Shown: piece by piece, positions 1 to 7,022 of the stretch
Layout of the letters: each line of letters opens with the position of its first letter
Position numbering within the stretch: the first letter of the stretch is position 1
Program-made: the position numbers and the translations under genes
The notes under the pieces: generated by a model
What the model was told of the DNA's origin: nothing
What the model saw: only the letters and a program-made list of their open reading frames with translations
Databases searched by the model: none
Origin: CAUZEO01 sp963578625
GTDB taxonomy: Bacteria > Verrucomicrobiota > Kiritimatiellia > SLOV01
Direction of reading: 5' to 3'
NCBI GenBank assembly: GCA_963578625.1
Contig: CAUZEO010000072.1
Location: 1-17,113, forward strand
Length of the DNA stretch: 17,113 bases

Positions 1-245
1 GCGGTGGCACGACCAAAACGTAAGAACCTCCCGATTAACGCGTCCTGATCCTGGTTTGTGATCTCTTCAGGCGCGTCCAAGGCAATGTACCGACCCCGAA
101 TACGTCCATTCAGGAGAATTCGACGATAGAGTTCTCGTTCGGCATCTTCTAATTGAAAAAGGGTGTCGAATACCCTGAACGCGTCTGCCTGCCGAATATA
201 GAGACCCGGGTTTGCCGTTCTGATGCTCTGAAGTACGGCATGCAC
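1..245 (-). CDS. Unrecognised protein, N-terminal part (cut by window edge)
   Basis: An open minus-strand frame runs from a GTG codon (243-245) off the left edge, giving 81 residues that begin MHAVLQSIRTANPGLYIRQ and contain the stretch DAERELYRRILLNGRIRGRY. No in-frame stop interrupts it. An in-frame stop lies only five codons upstream of the GTG, so GTG is the only early start. No convincing Shine-Dalgarno sequence is visible. The composition (charged, amphipathic, no membrane segment) looks like a soluble bacterial protein. I do not recognise the family. It is divergent from the tRNA gene at 347-420 and follows dnaN in the same direction, but the convergently placed tRNA between them makes one operon with dnaN less likely. 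Coding status is probable rather than certain because only a third or less of the gene may be present. Confidence 0.55.
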   Translation of the reverse strand, partial: MHAVLQSIRTANPGLYIRQADAFRVFDTLFQLEDAERELYRRILLNGRIRGRYIALDAPEEITNQDQDALIGRFLRFGRAT

Positions 246-303
246 GCTATACTGCCAAAATTAAGGGATTTTATATGGATCTTAGCCTTTTTTCGTGATG
301 CCC

Positions 304-332
304 TTGACATCCCTAACCGTCTGCTAAAAAGT
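304..332 (+). promoter_or_regulatory. Candidate promoter of tRNA-Gln
   Basis: A perfect -35 hexamer TTGACA (304-309) is followed 15 to 17 bases later by an A-rich stretch (325-332, TAAAAAGT) that could serve as a poor -10 element. A start point near 338-342 would fit just ahead of the mature tRNA 5' end at 347. The -35 is strong and the -10 weak, so the call is tentative. Confidence 0.4.
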
Positions 333-346
333 AATCACACCTAAAT

Positions 347-420
347 TGCCGGATGGTGTAATGGTAGCACAGCTGGCTCTGGACCAGTCAGTCTAGGTTC
401 AAGTCCTAGTCCGGCAACCA
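347..420 (+). tRNA. tRNA-Gln, anticodon CTG (reads CAG)
   Basis: The sequence folds as a full cloverleaf. The 7-bp acceptor stem is TGCCGGA (347-353) with TCCGGCA, then discriminator A and an encoded CCA (418-420). The D arm is GTG...CAC around an AATGGTAG loop. The anticodon stem is GCTGG/CCAGT (one G-T pair) around the loop CTCTGGA, which places CTG at positions 34-36. The T arm is CTAGG-TTCAAGT-CCTAG. The U1-A72 first pair is typical of bacterial glutamine tRNAs. CCA is genome-encoded. The gene is convergent with dnaN, whose stop lies 28 bases further on; no separate intrinsic terminator is seen between them. Confidence 0.95.
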
Positions 421-448
421 TGGCAATCTCGGTTGGTTTTCTGTCCGA

Positions 449-1543
449 TCAGGAGATTCTCATGGGCATGAGTACATACAGAAACGGGATGTCGCATTTT
501 AATACTCCCGGACTCAGTTCATCCGTCATTTCAAAGTAGACATCGTCGCTCGTTATGTTTCGAAGAGGAGCGAGCATGAACTCCGGGTTAAACGCGATGG
601 AAACCTGCTTGCCTTCGTATTTGACTGGAAGGGTCTCCCTTGCTTCACCGACTTCGGGTGTAGCGGCGGTAATTTCGAGACGATTTTTCTGAAAATTCAA
701 TCGAACAGAATTTGATTTGTCATTCACCAGGAGTGCGACTCTTCGGACGGCGGCGGTTAAGGCTTCGCGCTCGATTGGCACTCGATACTCACACTGAGAA
801 GGTATTACTTGTTTAAAATTGGGATAGGTTCCCTCTATGAGTTTCGATACTACGAGTTGCTCATCGAATGCGAATGAGATCTGGTTTTCACTCGCTTGAA
901 TGCGTACTTCGCCGTCATCTCCCAAATTCTTTATCAGCTCATCAACTGTCTTACTGGGAACAACCAGCTCCATTTCCGCTGACTCTGGAAATTCTATTTC
1001 CTGTTCAATCAATGCCAGTCGTCGGCCATCGGTCGCTACGACAACTAATTTTTCATCCCGGAAACTGAGCAACACACCGTTCAGAATGTAACGAGTCTCA
1101 TCGATGGATGCGGCGTAGTGGGTGTTGCGAAGCATCTCCTTGAATACGCCCTGTTCGAGCACATAGGAATTTTCTCCGGAAAACTCGGGAAGAGGCGGAA
1201 ATTCCTCGTCGGATATTCCAATAATCTTGAAAAACGAAGACGCAGCTTGAATTGTAGCGGTGTCCTTTTCGTCACACTCGAATTCCAAATCGTTGGCGGT
1301 CATTTCCCGGACGATGCTGAATAAACGGCGAACCGGTAGCGTTGTACTGCCATCCGAGACTACGACTCCCTGAATGGATGTCCGGACGCTCACCTCCAAA
1401 TCTGTGGTGGTAAGTGAAACCTGCCCGTTTTCGACGCGCATAAGCACATTGGAAAGCACGGGAAGTGTCGTACGAGTACCGACCACGGATTGAACCCGCT
1501 GTAGTCCCTCCAGAAGATTCTCTCGACCCACCTTGAATTTCAT
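449..1543 (-). CDS. dnaN: DNA polymerase III subunit beta (sliding clamp)
   Basis: The ring-shaped dimer encircles DNA and tethers the replicative polymerase; its hydrophobic pocket also binds other replication and repair proteins. The 364-residue product has the usual length and the three-fold clamp architecture. It starts MKFKVGRENLLEGLQRVQ and has RTTLPVLSNVL early in domain I, DGRRLALIE in domain II, NSVRLNF in domain III, and the characteristic C-terminus ending VLMPMRIS (family pattern VLMPMRL). The ATG is supported by a strong GAGGAGAGG ribosome-binding site just upstream (about 1549-1557). It lies downstream of dnaA in the same direction, the classic dnaA-dnaN order. No recF or gyrB follows within the window; instead the tRNA-Gln gene converges on it. 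Confidence 0.97.
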   Translation of the reverse strand: MKFKVGRENLLEGLQRVQSVVGTRTTLPVLSNVLMRVENGQVSLTTTDLEVSVRTSIQGVVVSDGSTTLPVRRLFSIVREMTANDLEFECDEKDTATIQAASSFFKIIGISDEEFPPLPEFSGENSYVLEQGVFKEMLRNTHYAASIDETRYILNGVLLSFRDEKLVVVATDGRRLALIEQEIEFPESAEMELVVPSKTVDELIKNLGDDGEVRIQASENQISFAFDEQLVVSKLIEGTYPNFKQVIPSQCEYRVPIEREALTAAVRRVALLVNDKSNSVRLNFQKNRLEITAATPEVGEARETLPVKYEGKQVSIAFNPEFMLAPLRNITSDDVYFEMTDELSPGVLKCDIPFLYVLMPMRIS

Positions 1544-1809
1544 TTAATCCTCTCCTCAAGAATCCATGCACAGATACATAGATATAGTTAATTTAAATTT
1601 AAATTTAATCTCCGTATTATATGGTGTGCATAACCTCAATATCAAGATTTTCGTTTAAAAACATTCAAGAATTTTAAAATTTAGGGTGTTCATAGTTTTG
1701 TGCGGTTCTCTTCTTTTTTAACATACCGACAAGTATGAACTGATATATTAACTGTTATCATAAAGATGCGTACACCTTTATCGACAGGCTATCTCCCCCA
1801 ATATCCGTT
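1544..1809. other. dnaA-dnaN spacer, AT-rich, with DnaA-box-like 9-mers
   Basis: This 266-bp gap between the dnaA stop and the dnaN start is clearly richer in A+T than its neighbours. It holds three exact tandem ATTTAA hexamers (1591-1608) and a perfect 12-bp palindrome AATTTTAAAATT (1670-1681). A minus-strand TTATGCACA (1625-1633) fits the E. coli DnaA box consensus TTWTNCACA fully. A plus-strand TTATCGACA (1778-1786) has one mismatch, and CCATGCACA (1564-1572) has two, directly beside the hexamer repeat. This could be an origin element, a second duplex-unwinding region, or simply the dnaN promoter region. No protein gene is supported here. Confidence 0.45.
1591..1608. repeat. Three tandem ATTTAA hexamers
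   Basis: ATTTAA occurs three times without interruption, flanked by further A/T. Such easily melted repeats next to DnaA-box-like sites are known as duplex-unwinding elements in several origins, but they also arise by chance in AT-rich spacers. Function is inferred. Confidence 0.6.
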
Positions 1810-3186
1810 CTAGCGATGACCCAAGCGCTGCTGAAGTGTGGCCAGTGTTTTTCGAAGATTAGGATCTTCCTTCTCCCGTTCCTTAATTAATCGGCAGGCA
1901 TGAAGCACCGTGGCGTGGTTGCGATCAAACGCATTTCCGATTTCCGGAAATGAGTGACTGGTCAAGGTCCGGCAGAGATACATAGCGATTTGTCGTGGAT
2001 ATGCGATGGATTGCGGTCGGCGTTTGTTCGTCATATCCGCGAAACGAATATCGTGATATTCGGCGACGATTCTCTGAATCGACTCCATCGTAATAGCGTC
2101 CTGCTGTTCCTGATCCAGAGAATCCTTCAGCAAATCGCCGAGTTGATCTACCGAAAGCTCCTTTCCAGTAAGGGAAATATAGGAAGCAACGCGGATCATA
2201 CCACCTTCAAGACGCCGGATATTCGCCCGAATATTCTCTGCGAGGTACTGGATAATATCCGGGGACAGGACGAGGTCCAGTTGCTCCTGTTTCTTCCGAA
2301 GAATGGCAATTCGGGTTTCCACATCGGGTGCCTGTAATTCGGTAACGAGGCCCCACTCAAAACGAGATACCAGGCGATGCTCAAGCCCGGGAATCTCGCT
2401 TGCCGGACGGTCACTTGTCATCACAATTTGTTTATGACTGTCAAACAGCGTATTGAACGTGTGGAAGAATTCTTCCTGCAAACGCTCTTTACCCGCGAGA
2501 AAGTGAATATCGTCTACTAAGAGGACATCGATGCTGCGGTATTTCTTACGAAACTGGCTCAACTCTTTCCGTTGCAAAGCATCAATATATTCGTTGGTGA
2601 ATGCCTCGGTAGAAAGATAACAGACGGTTGCGCGGTTCGTATCATCCGCCAGAGTGTAGTGACCGGTCGCTTGCATCAAATGGGTTTTGCCCAAACCAGT
2701 GCGCCCATAAATAAACAACGGGTTGTACGCGCGGCCCGGAGATCGTGCGACGGCAAGTGTTGCGGCGTGGGCAAAACTGTTCGAAGGGCCGACCACAAAA
2801 CGATCGAAGGTATACTTATGATTCAGCGCCGGGATGATAACCTGTCGCTGTTTGGCGGAGGACGTACTGGTGTGGGGAGAAATACCAACCCGGGTGGCAT
2901 TGTCCTGCTGCACTGGCTGGATATCACCACGATCACGATCCACCACAAACTCAATACCCAAATCCTGAGTAGAAGCGGCGATCACTGCATTTCGTATCAA
3001 CGGTAAATAATTCTCGATCAACCACGTGTGATAAAAATCATTCGCGACGCTCAGAATAAGCCGATCACCCTCCAGTTCCTGAAAACGAATGACATCGATC
3101 CATCGTTCGAAAACATCTTTAGATAGTGTACCTGCGAGATGACGCTTCGCAGTAGTCCAAATGGCTGCTCCAGACATTTCTTCCAC
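1810..3186 (-). CDS. dnaA: Chromosomal replication initiator protein DnaA
   Basis: DnaA binds origin boxes, oligomerises with ATP and melts DNA at oriC. Taking GTG (3184-3186) as the start gives 458 residues. Domain I begins around IWTTAKRHLAGTLSKDVFERW; a variable linker follows. The AAA+ core has Walker A GRTGLGKT (about 161-168), Walker B LLVDDIHF (222-229), sensor MTSDRP (256-261) and the HRLVSRF segment. Domain IV is a helix-turn-helix with YPRQIAMYL and the signature loop FDRNHATVLHAC (about 420-431). The frame stays open to a TTG at 3231, but AAAGGGGG (3196-3203) sits nine bases before the GTG, so GTG is preferred; an ATG at 3177 is a third option. The signature loop departs from the usual FGGRDHTTV by one missing residue and Asp to Asn. 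dnaN follows downstream in the same direction. Confidence 0.96.
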   Translation of the reverse strand: MEEMSGAAIWTTAKRHLAGTLSKDVFERWIDVIRFQELEGDRLILSVANDFYHTWLIENYLPLIRNAVIAASTQDLGIEFVVDRDRGDIQPVQQDNATRVGISPHTSTSSAKQRQVIIPALNHKYTFDRFVVGPSNSFAHAATLAVARSPGRAYNPLFIYGRTGLGKTHLMQATGHYTLADDTNRATVCYLSTEAFTNEYIDALQRKELSQFRKKYRSIDVLLVDDIHFLAGKERLQEEFFHTFNTLFDSHKQIVMTSDRPASEIPGLEHRLVSRFEWGLVTELQAPDVETRIAILRKKQEQLDLVLSPDIIQYLAENIRANIRRLEGGMIRVASYISLTGKELSVDQLGDLLKDSLDQEQQDAITMESIQRIVAEYHDIRFADMTNKRRPQSIAYPRQIAMYLCRTLTSHSFPEIGNAFDRNHATVLHACRLIKEREKEDPNLRKTLATLQQRLGHR

Positions 3187-3195
3187 TGTGGAAAT
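3187..3195 (-). promoter_or_regulatory. DnaA-box-like site abutting the dnaA start
   Basis: The minus strand reads ATTTCCACA, 8 of 9 matches to TTWTNCACA, immediately before the preferred GTG codon. It forms half of an odd palindrome TTCCAC-N-GTGGAA. DnaA autorepression through boxes near its own promoter or start is well known in E. coli and others; its use here is inferred. Confidence 0.3.
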
Positions 3196-3203
3196 CCCCC
3201 TTT
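3196..3203 (-). promoter_or_regulatory. Ribosome-binding site deciding the dnaA start
   Basis: On the minus strand AAAGGGGG ends nine bases before the GTG at 3184-3186. It lies inside the longer frame that begins with TTG at 3231, which argues against that TTG as the real start. Confidence 0.6.
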
Positions 3204-3392
3204 CTTTTGTTGAATCCACGTTTGATGACAAAGTGAATGCTCCGTTTAGAGGGAGGAAGAAGACCAGCGATAATAACAGCCATTAGGCCGTCCGCTGATA
3301 CGGAACAGAATCGCACTGCTTACTTATGACTACAACAAATCCACGGCGTCAGACAGGTCTATAGCGCAAATTTTCATGCTCCAGCGCTACCG

Positions 3393-3411
3393 GCATCCAA
3401 CCAACGGATGC
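3393..3411. repeat. Small inverted repeat upstream of dnaA
   Basis: GCATCC (3393-3398) and GGATGC (3406-3411) form a perfect 6-bp stem around a 7-base loop. It could be an operator or an RNA hairpin in the dnaA leader. There is no U-run beside it, so it is not a classical terminator. Confidence 0.35.
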
Positions 3412-3459
3412 AGGATACCTGCTAACTCTTGACGCGTGTCTTCATGGAATTCACGGGTC

Positions 3460-3850
3460 GCTCAATGTCGTACGTGCCTGAAACGTATCAACAGGTTGTC
3501 AACATTCTGATCTTCTCGCTCCGTAACCTGTATGTGGGTAACCCTAAAAGAAAGCGTGTAAGCACACAAGAGAAAATATTTATCAATAGAATAAATTAAT
3601 AAGCATACTACATTCTGTGTTTTACCAACAGGCTTCTACAATATATTGTGGTCTGATCATTTTTTTTTAAAAAAGATTTGCCGACTAATAAAGTAGGCAT
3701 ATTTTCTCTTCATGATCTCATCATAAATGATTCAGGAGCATGAATTTAGCCCAATTTTCACTGTTAAGAATTGCTATTTTTTACACGAAGTTAACAGGCC
3801 TAAACCTGGTTCTGCACAAGACATTTTGTACATAACTCATTCGTACCCAA
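3460..3850. other. Candidate chromosomal origin (oriC) region
   Basis: The roughly 700-bp stretch 3187-3900 has no supportable protein or RNA gene. Its right two thirds are strongly AT-rich. It holds GATC followed by T9A6 (3655-3674), resembling an unwinding element. It also holds three near-consensus DnaA boxes at 3779-3787 (TTTTACACG), 3810-3818 (TTCTGCACA) and, on the minus strand, 3827-3835 (TTATGTACA), each 8 of 9. Two direct 9-mers at 3484-3492 (GTATCAACA) and 3495-3503 (TTGTCAACA) are spaced 11 bp, one helical turn. Weaker sites occur at 3558-3566, 3580-3588 and 3622-3630. Location upstream of dnaA is the commonest bacterial arrangement. It may also hold the dnaA promoter, which I could not pin down. 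Confidence 0.5.
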
Positions 3851-3900
3851 CCGCTTTTGAATTGCCACTCCGCGAGAACCTTTTGATGCGGTAGCTACCA

Positions 3901-4722
3901 ATGAATCATTTCGCACTATTCCTGGTTCCGACCTGCATTTTATTCCTGCTACTAAGTGCCTACCTGGCGTTCATTTTGTTCGAGAGGACGCGGATCTTCA
4001 GACCCGTTCGCACGTTAGCAATGGATCCCGGCACGGCGGGTCTTTCATTCGAAGAAATTCAGTTCGTCACCGAAGACGGAACAATACTCCATGGCTGGTG
4101 GATTGAAGCGGAGCGATCGTCGGCAACGATTCTTTATTTTCATGGGAGCGCCGGTAACATCGGGTCTCGTATTGAGACCGTTAAAGCGCTGCATCGACTT
4201 GGGTTGGATATTTTTATTTTTGATTACCGGGGATATGGGCAGAGCAAGGGATACCCGTCAGAGGCGGGAACATACCGCGATGCGCGCGCGGCGTATGAAG
4301 TTGTTCGCGCAAAGTACGCAGATTCAGAGGAACCACCGGTCTTTTTTTATGGCCAATCCCTGGGCGCCGCTATTGCGATTGAACTTGCGTGCGAACGATA
4401 CACGCAGGGTCTCATCACCGAGGGGGCCTTTACCAGCATTCCGGATCTAGGTTCTGATCTGTATCCGTCTCTTCCGGTTCGAAGTTTCGGCCGCATCAAG
4501 TACGACTCTCTTTCCCGGATTTCCCGGCTTACGGTCCCAATGCTGATTGCACATAGCCTGGATGACGTGTTGATTCCATTCGATCACGGCAAGCGACTGC
4601 ACGAAGCGGCACCGGAACCAAAACAATTCGCTGAGCTAAGAGGGGCACACGGGGAGCCGGGGTGGCTGCATACCCCGGGATACTGGGAAATTCTGACGAC
4701 ATTCGTGGCCGCGAACACGTAG
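3901..4722 (+). CDS. Membrane-anchored alpha/beta hydrolase (Bem46/ABHD-like)
   Basis: A 273-residue serine hydrolase. Residues about 5-27 form one hydrophobic anchor (FALFLVPTCILFLLL) that should hold the enzyme at the inner membrane. The fold markers are in order: the oxyanion-hole motif HGSAGN (81-86), DYRGYGQSKG (108-117), the nucleophile elbow GQSLG with Ser153, the acid in HSLDDVLIP (Asp222), and His250 in GAHGEPGW. The triad is complete, so it should be active. The order and spacing resemble the Bem46/YfhR group of putative esterases or peptidases, whose substrates are mostly unknown. It lies alone on the plus strand beside the origin-like region and is convergent with murA (65-bp gap). 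No clear Shine-Dalgarno sequence or promoter could be picked. Confidence 0.85.
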   Translation: MNHFALFLVPTCILFLLLSAYLAFILFERTRIFRPVRTLAMDPGTAGLSFEEIQFVTEDGTILHGWWIEAERSSATILYFHGSAGNIGSRIETVKALHRLGLDIFIFDYRGYGQSKGYPSEAGTYRDARAAYEVVRAKYADSEEPPVFFYGQSLGAAIAIELACERYTQGLITEGAFTSIPDLGSDLYPSLPVRSFGRIKYDSLSRISRLTVPMLIAHSLDDVLIPFDHGKRLHEAAPEPKQFAELRGAHGEPGWLHTPGYWEILTTFVAANT

Positions 4723-4787
4723 CGTTATGTCCCCGACATGACGTGTCACATTATCCAGGGGAGATGACGCGGGTGGTGCGATGCCGG

Positions 4788-6062
4788 CTACTCTTTTCCG
4801 ACGTGGGCTCCAAGGGATGCCAGTTTACCAATGACGTCTTCATACCCCCGCTCAATGATTTGCGCCTGATCGATGATGCTGTGTCCCTTTGCGCATAGAG
4901 CGGCAATGAGCAGGGCCATTCCCGCACGGATATCCGGGCTTGAGATTTGCATTCCCCGAAGCTGTGTCGGTCCCTGTACAAGAACACGATGAGGATCGCA
5001 CTGAATAATATGCGCACCCATATCGATCAGGCGGGAGGCGAAGTGCATGCGGCTCTCAAACATCTTTTCGAAAAACAGAATGCTTCCATGCGCCTGCGTC
5101 GCCATGACGACCGCGACGCTCATCATATCGCTTGGAAAGGCGGGCCAAACGCCGCTGTCTATTTTTGGAATTCCAAATCTGAAATCGCCTTCGACTTGCA
5201 TGGGCACCCCGCCGGCGAATTTCAGTGCGCTGCCTTCACGTGTCCAGGACAACCCGACCCGATTGAACCCTCGGTTTATAATTCGCAGCGGCTCCACATC
5301 GTCTATGTCTTCAACAACCAACTCCCCGCCGGTGACTGCGGCCGCGGCAAGATAGCTGCCAACCTCAATGTAATCGGCGCCGACGGTGTGTTCTGCGCCG
5401 TGGAGCATTCCGACGCCTTGGATTGCGATCCGGTTTGTTCCGTGCCCCTGGATCTGCGCGCCCATTTTTATCAGGAAACGGCAGAGATCTTCGACGTGGG
5501 GTTCGCAGGCGGTGTTGAAAAAGAGGGAATTCCCGTCCGCGAGGACCGCCGCCATCACCAGGTTTTCGGTTGCGGTAACGCTGGCCTCATCGAGAAGAAA
5601 ATCCGCGCCGGTCAGTTTTTCACGCTTCAATACGAAGGCCGGACCGGTATGCACGTCGATACCAAGCTCCCGGAAGCCGTTAAAATGAGTGTCTAGTCGA
5701 CGCAAACCAATCACATCTCCTCCGGGGGGCGGGAGGGCAACCTGGCGATGGCGGGCGATGAGGGGGCCGGCCAGCAGAATAGAAGCGCGTGCCCGGCGGC
5801 AAAGATCCGGATTGGGCGTGGTGGACTTCAGGCCGGCGGCACACAGTTCCGCCGTACCGCCTTCAAACTGTGTATCTACTCCCAAATTGGCGAGCAGATT
5901 CAGCATAACCTGCACATCTTCGATGTCCGGTACGTTGTGCAGAATCACCGGTTCGTCGGTGAGAAGGCACGCGGCGAGCATCGGCAACGCCCCGTTCTTG
6001 TTGCCCGCCGGACGAATTGTACCGCGGAGTGGGTAACCGCCTTCGATGACGAAACGGGACAT
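4788..6062 (-). CDS. murA: UDP-N-acetylglucosamine 1-carboxyvinyltransferase, Asp-type active site
   Basis: MurA transfers enolpyruvate from PEP to UDP-GlcNAc, the first committed step of peptidoglycan synthesis, in the cytoplasm. The 424-residue length fits. Family residues are visible: NKNGALP with Lys22/Asn23, RASILLAGP (Arg92, equivalent to E. coli Arg91), Arg121 (equivalent to Arg120), AFPSDM with Asp312 (equivalent to Asp305), DIRAG with Arg379, and ERGYE with Arg405. The catalytic loop reads PGGDVIGLRRLD, so position 116 is Asp where most MurA have Cys (E. coli Cys115). Natural Cys-to-Asp MurA in Mycobacterium, Chlamydia and Borrelia are active and insensitive to fosfomycin, so the same is expected here. 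EPSP synthase is excluded by the NKNGALP and UDP-sugar-type motifs. Upstream (minus) lies the prepilin terminator, so murA needs its own promoter in 6063-6115; none is obvious. Confidence 0.93.
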   Translation of the reverse strand: MSRFVIEGGYPLRGTIRPAGNKNGALPMLAACLLTDEPVILHNVPDIEDVQVMLNLLANLGVDTQFEGGTAELCAAGLKSTTPNPDLCRRARASILLAGPLIARHRQVALPPPGGDVIGLRRLDTHFNGFRELGIDVHTGPAFVLKREKLTGADFLLDEASVTATENLVMAAVLADGNSLFFNTACEPHVEDLCRFLIKMGAQIQGHGTNRIAIQGVGMLHGAEHTVGADYIEVGSYLAAAAVTGGELVVEDIDDVEPLRIINRGFNRVGLSWTREGSALKFAGGVPMQVEGDFRFGIPKIDSGVWPAFPSDMMSVAVVMATQAHGSILFFEKMFESRMHFASRLIDMGAHIIQCDPHRVLVQGPTQLRGMQISSPDIRAGMALLIAALCAKGHSIIDQAQIIERGYEDVIGKLASLGAHVGKE

Positions 6063-6115
6063 AGGCCGCGGATCGTATCAGAGGAGACGCTGGCACGCCA
6101 CCATCATTCCAGAAT

Positions 6116-6153
6116 ACAAAAACGACAGACCCCCCATCAAGGGGGTCTGCCGT
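6116..6153 (-). terminator. Intrinsic terminator of the prepilin gene
   Basis: On the minus strand a 13-bp stem (ACGGCAGACCCCC with GGGGGTCTGTCGT, arms 6141-6153 and 6122-6134) encloses a 6-base loop and is followed by five U (6118-6122, overlapping the stem foot). One pair is G-U in minus-strand RNA but would be an A-C mismatch in plus-strand RNA, which favours the minus direction. It lies 30 bases after the prepilin stop. Confidence 0.85.
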
Positions 6154-6182
6154 CTCATCAGAAAACCTAGCGATCCGGTCTC

Positions 6183-6851
6183 TTAGGGATAGATGCAGGT
6201 GTTCGTCGCACCGACCGAATTGAATGTGTTGGAGCTTAGCGTGTCTTTCTTGACCGTGAACGCACTTCCGCCGTTGAGAACGATCACGCCACCTTTCTCG
6301 CCGAAAGGTTTTGAGCTCGCGTCAAGGTGAACATCTTGGTTCAGTTTGGTGAGCTTCGAGCTGCCGGAGCTTCTTCCCTGTCGGAGGTTTGCCGTGAATA
6401 GGACGGGAGAACCGTCTTTCATGGAATCATCGACACCAACCGCTACACTCCACGCATTATTCTCCGCTTTGAACTGCGTCTGGTCCTGCGATTTTACGGC
6501 GGTCATTCCCGGCGCAGCGAAGAAGGAAAAGTCCACGCTCATTACATCGCCGGTGACAACCCAATGGAAGAATTTGGTGGAATCACCCCACTGCCGGTTC
6601 TTAGGAGCCGCAGTATTATTTTTTATCATTGGCCATGCCGGCGTCGGATCCAATGGATTTTCCAAACTACGTGCAAACAAAGACACGTAAATGTTTCGTC
6701 CATTGTTGACGACTGTTGTCAGTCGACCTTGAAACAGCGCGTTCTGTACGGCGGGAACCAGAATCGCGGCGAGAATCGCGATAATCGCGATGACAACTAG
6801 GAGCTCAATCAGTGTGAACCCTTTTACGACTTTTCGGACAAATACCTTCAT
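6183..6851 (-). CDS. Prepilin-like protein, type II secretion/type IV pilin leader
   Basis: The 222-residue protein starts with a textbook class III leader: a basic stretch MKVFVRKVVK, then G11-F12 cleavage by prepilin peptidase, Glu16 (the +5 Glu needed for assembly and methylation), and the hydrophobic helix IELLVVIAIIAILAAILVP. The rest is hydrophilic, with NNGRNIYVSLFARSLENP and FHWVVTGDVMSVDFSFFAAPG. Such stand-alone pseudopilin-like proteins are very numerous in Lentisphaerae, Planctomycetes and Verrucomicrobiota, mostly of unknown role; they may be filament subunits, secretion pseudopilins or surface proteins. No other pilus or secretion gene is nearby, so it is unlikely to be part of a local pilus operon. 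The ATG has an AGGAGA ribosome-binding site. It has its own terminator and a plausible promoter (7023-7052), so it is probably a single-gene transcript. Confidence 0.88.
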   Translation of the reverse strand: MKVFVRKVVKGFTLIELLVVIAIIAILAAILVPAVQNALFQGRLTTVVNNGRNIYVSLFARSLENPLDPTPAWPMIKNNTAAPKNRQWGDSTKFFHWVVTGDVMSVDFSFFAAPGMTAVKSQDQTQFKAENNAWSVAVGVDDSMKDGSPVLFTANLRQGRSSGSSKLTKLNQDVHLDASSKPFGEKGGVIVLNGGSAFTVKKDTLSSNTFNSVGATNTCIYP

Positions 6852-7022
6852 CTGTTTCTTCTCCTATACCAATAGCTCCACGTTACCGGGCACAGCGCCC
6901 TGTTCGTTGGATATTTTTACACCTCAACAAGACGCTCCACTTCCACTCAGCGGAGAGCAGAATACCCACTTCCACGACACCCCGTCAAATTACAGGGAGG
7001 CTTAACGAACGGTAAACATGGC

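Noticed and set aside
153..344. 63-codon plus-strand open frame before tRNA-Gln
   Set aside because: Overlaps the minus-strand gene and the tRNA promoter, no ribosome-binding site, no recognisable protein character.
3675..3705. Possible terminator hairpin (GCCGACT/AGTAGGC) in the origin-like region
   Set aside because: Stem has an internal mismatch, the U-run is interrupted, and no plus-strand gene lies upstream to terminate.
4947..5696. 249-codon plus-strand open frame inside murA
   Set aside because: Exactly antisense to strongly conserved MurA coding sequence; no ribosome-binding site and no recognisable protein character.
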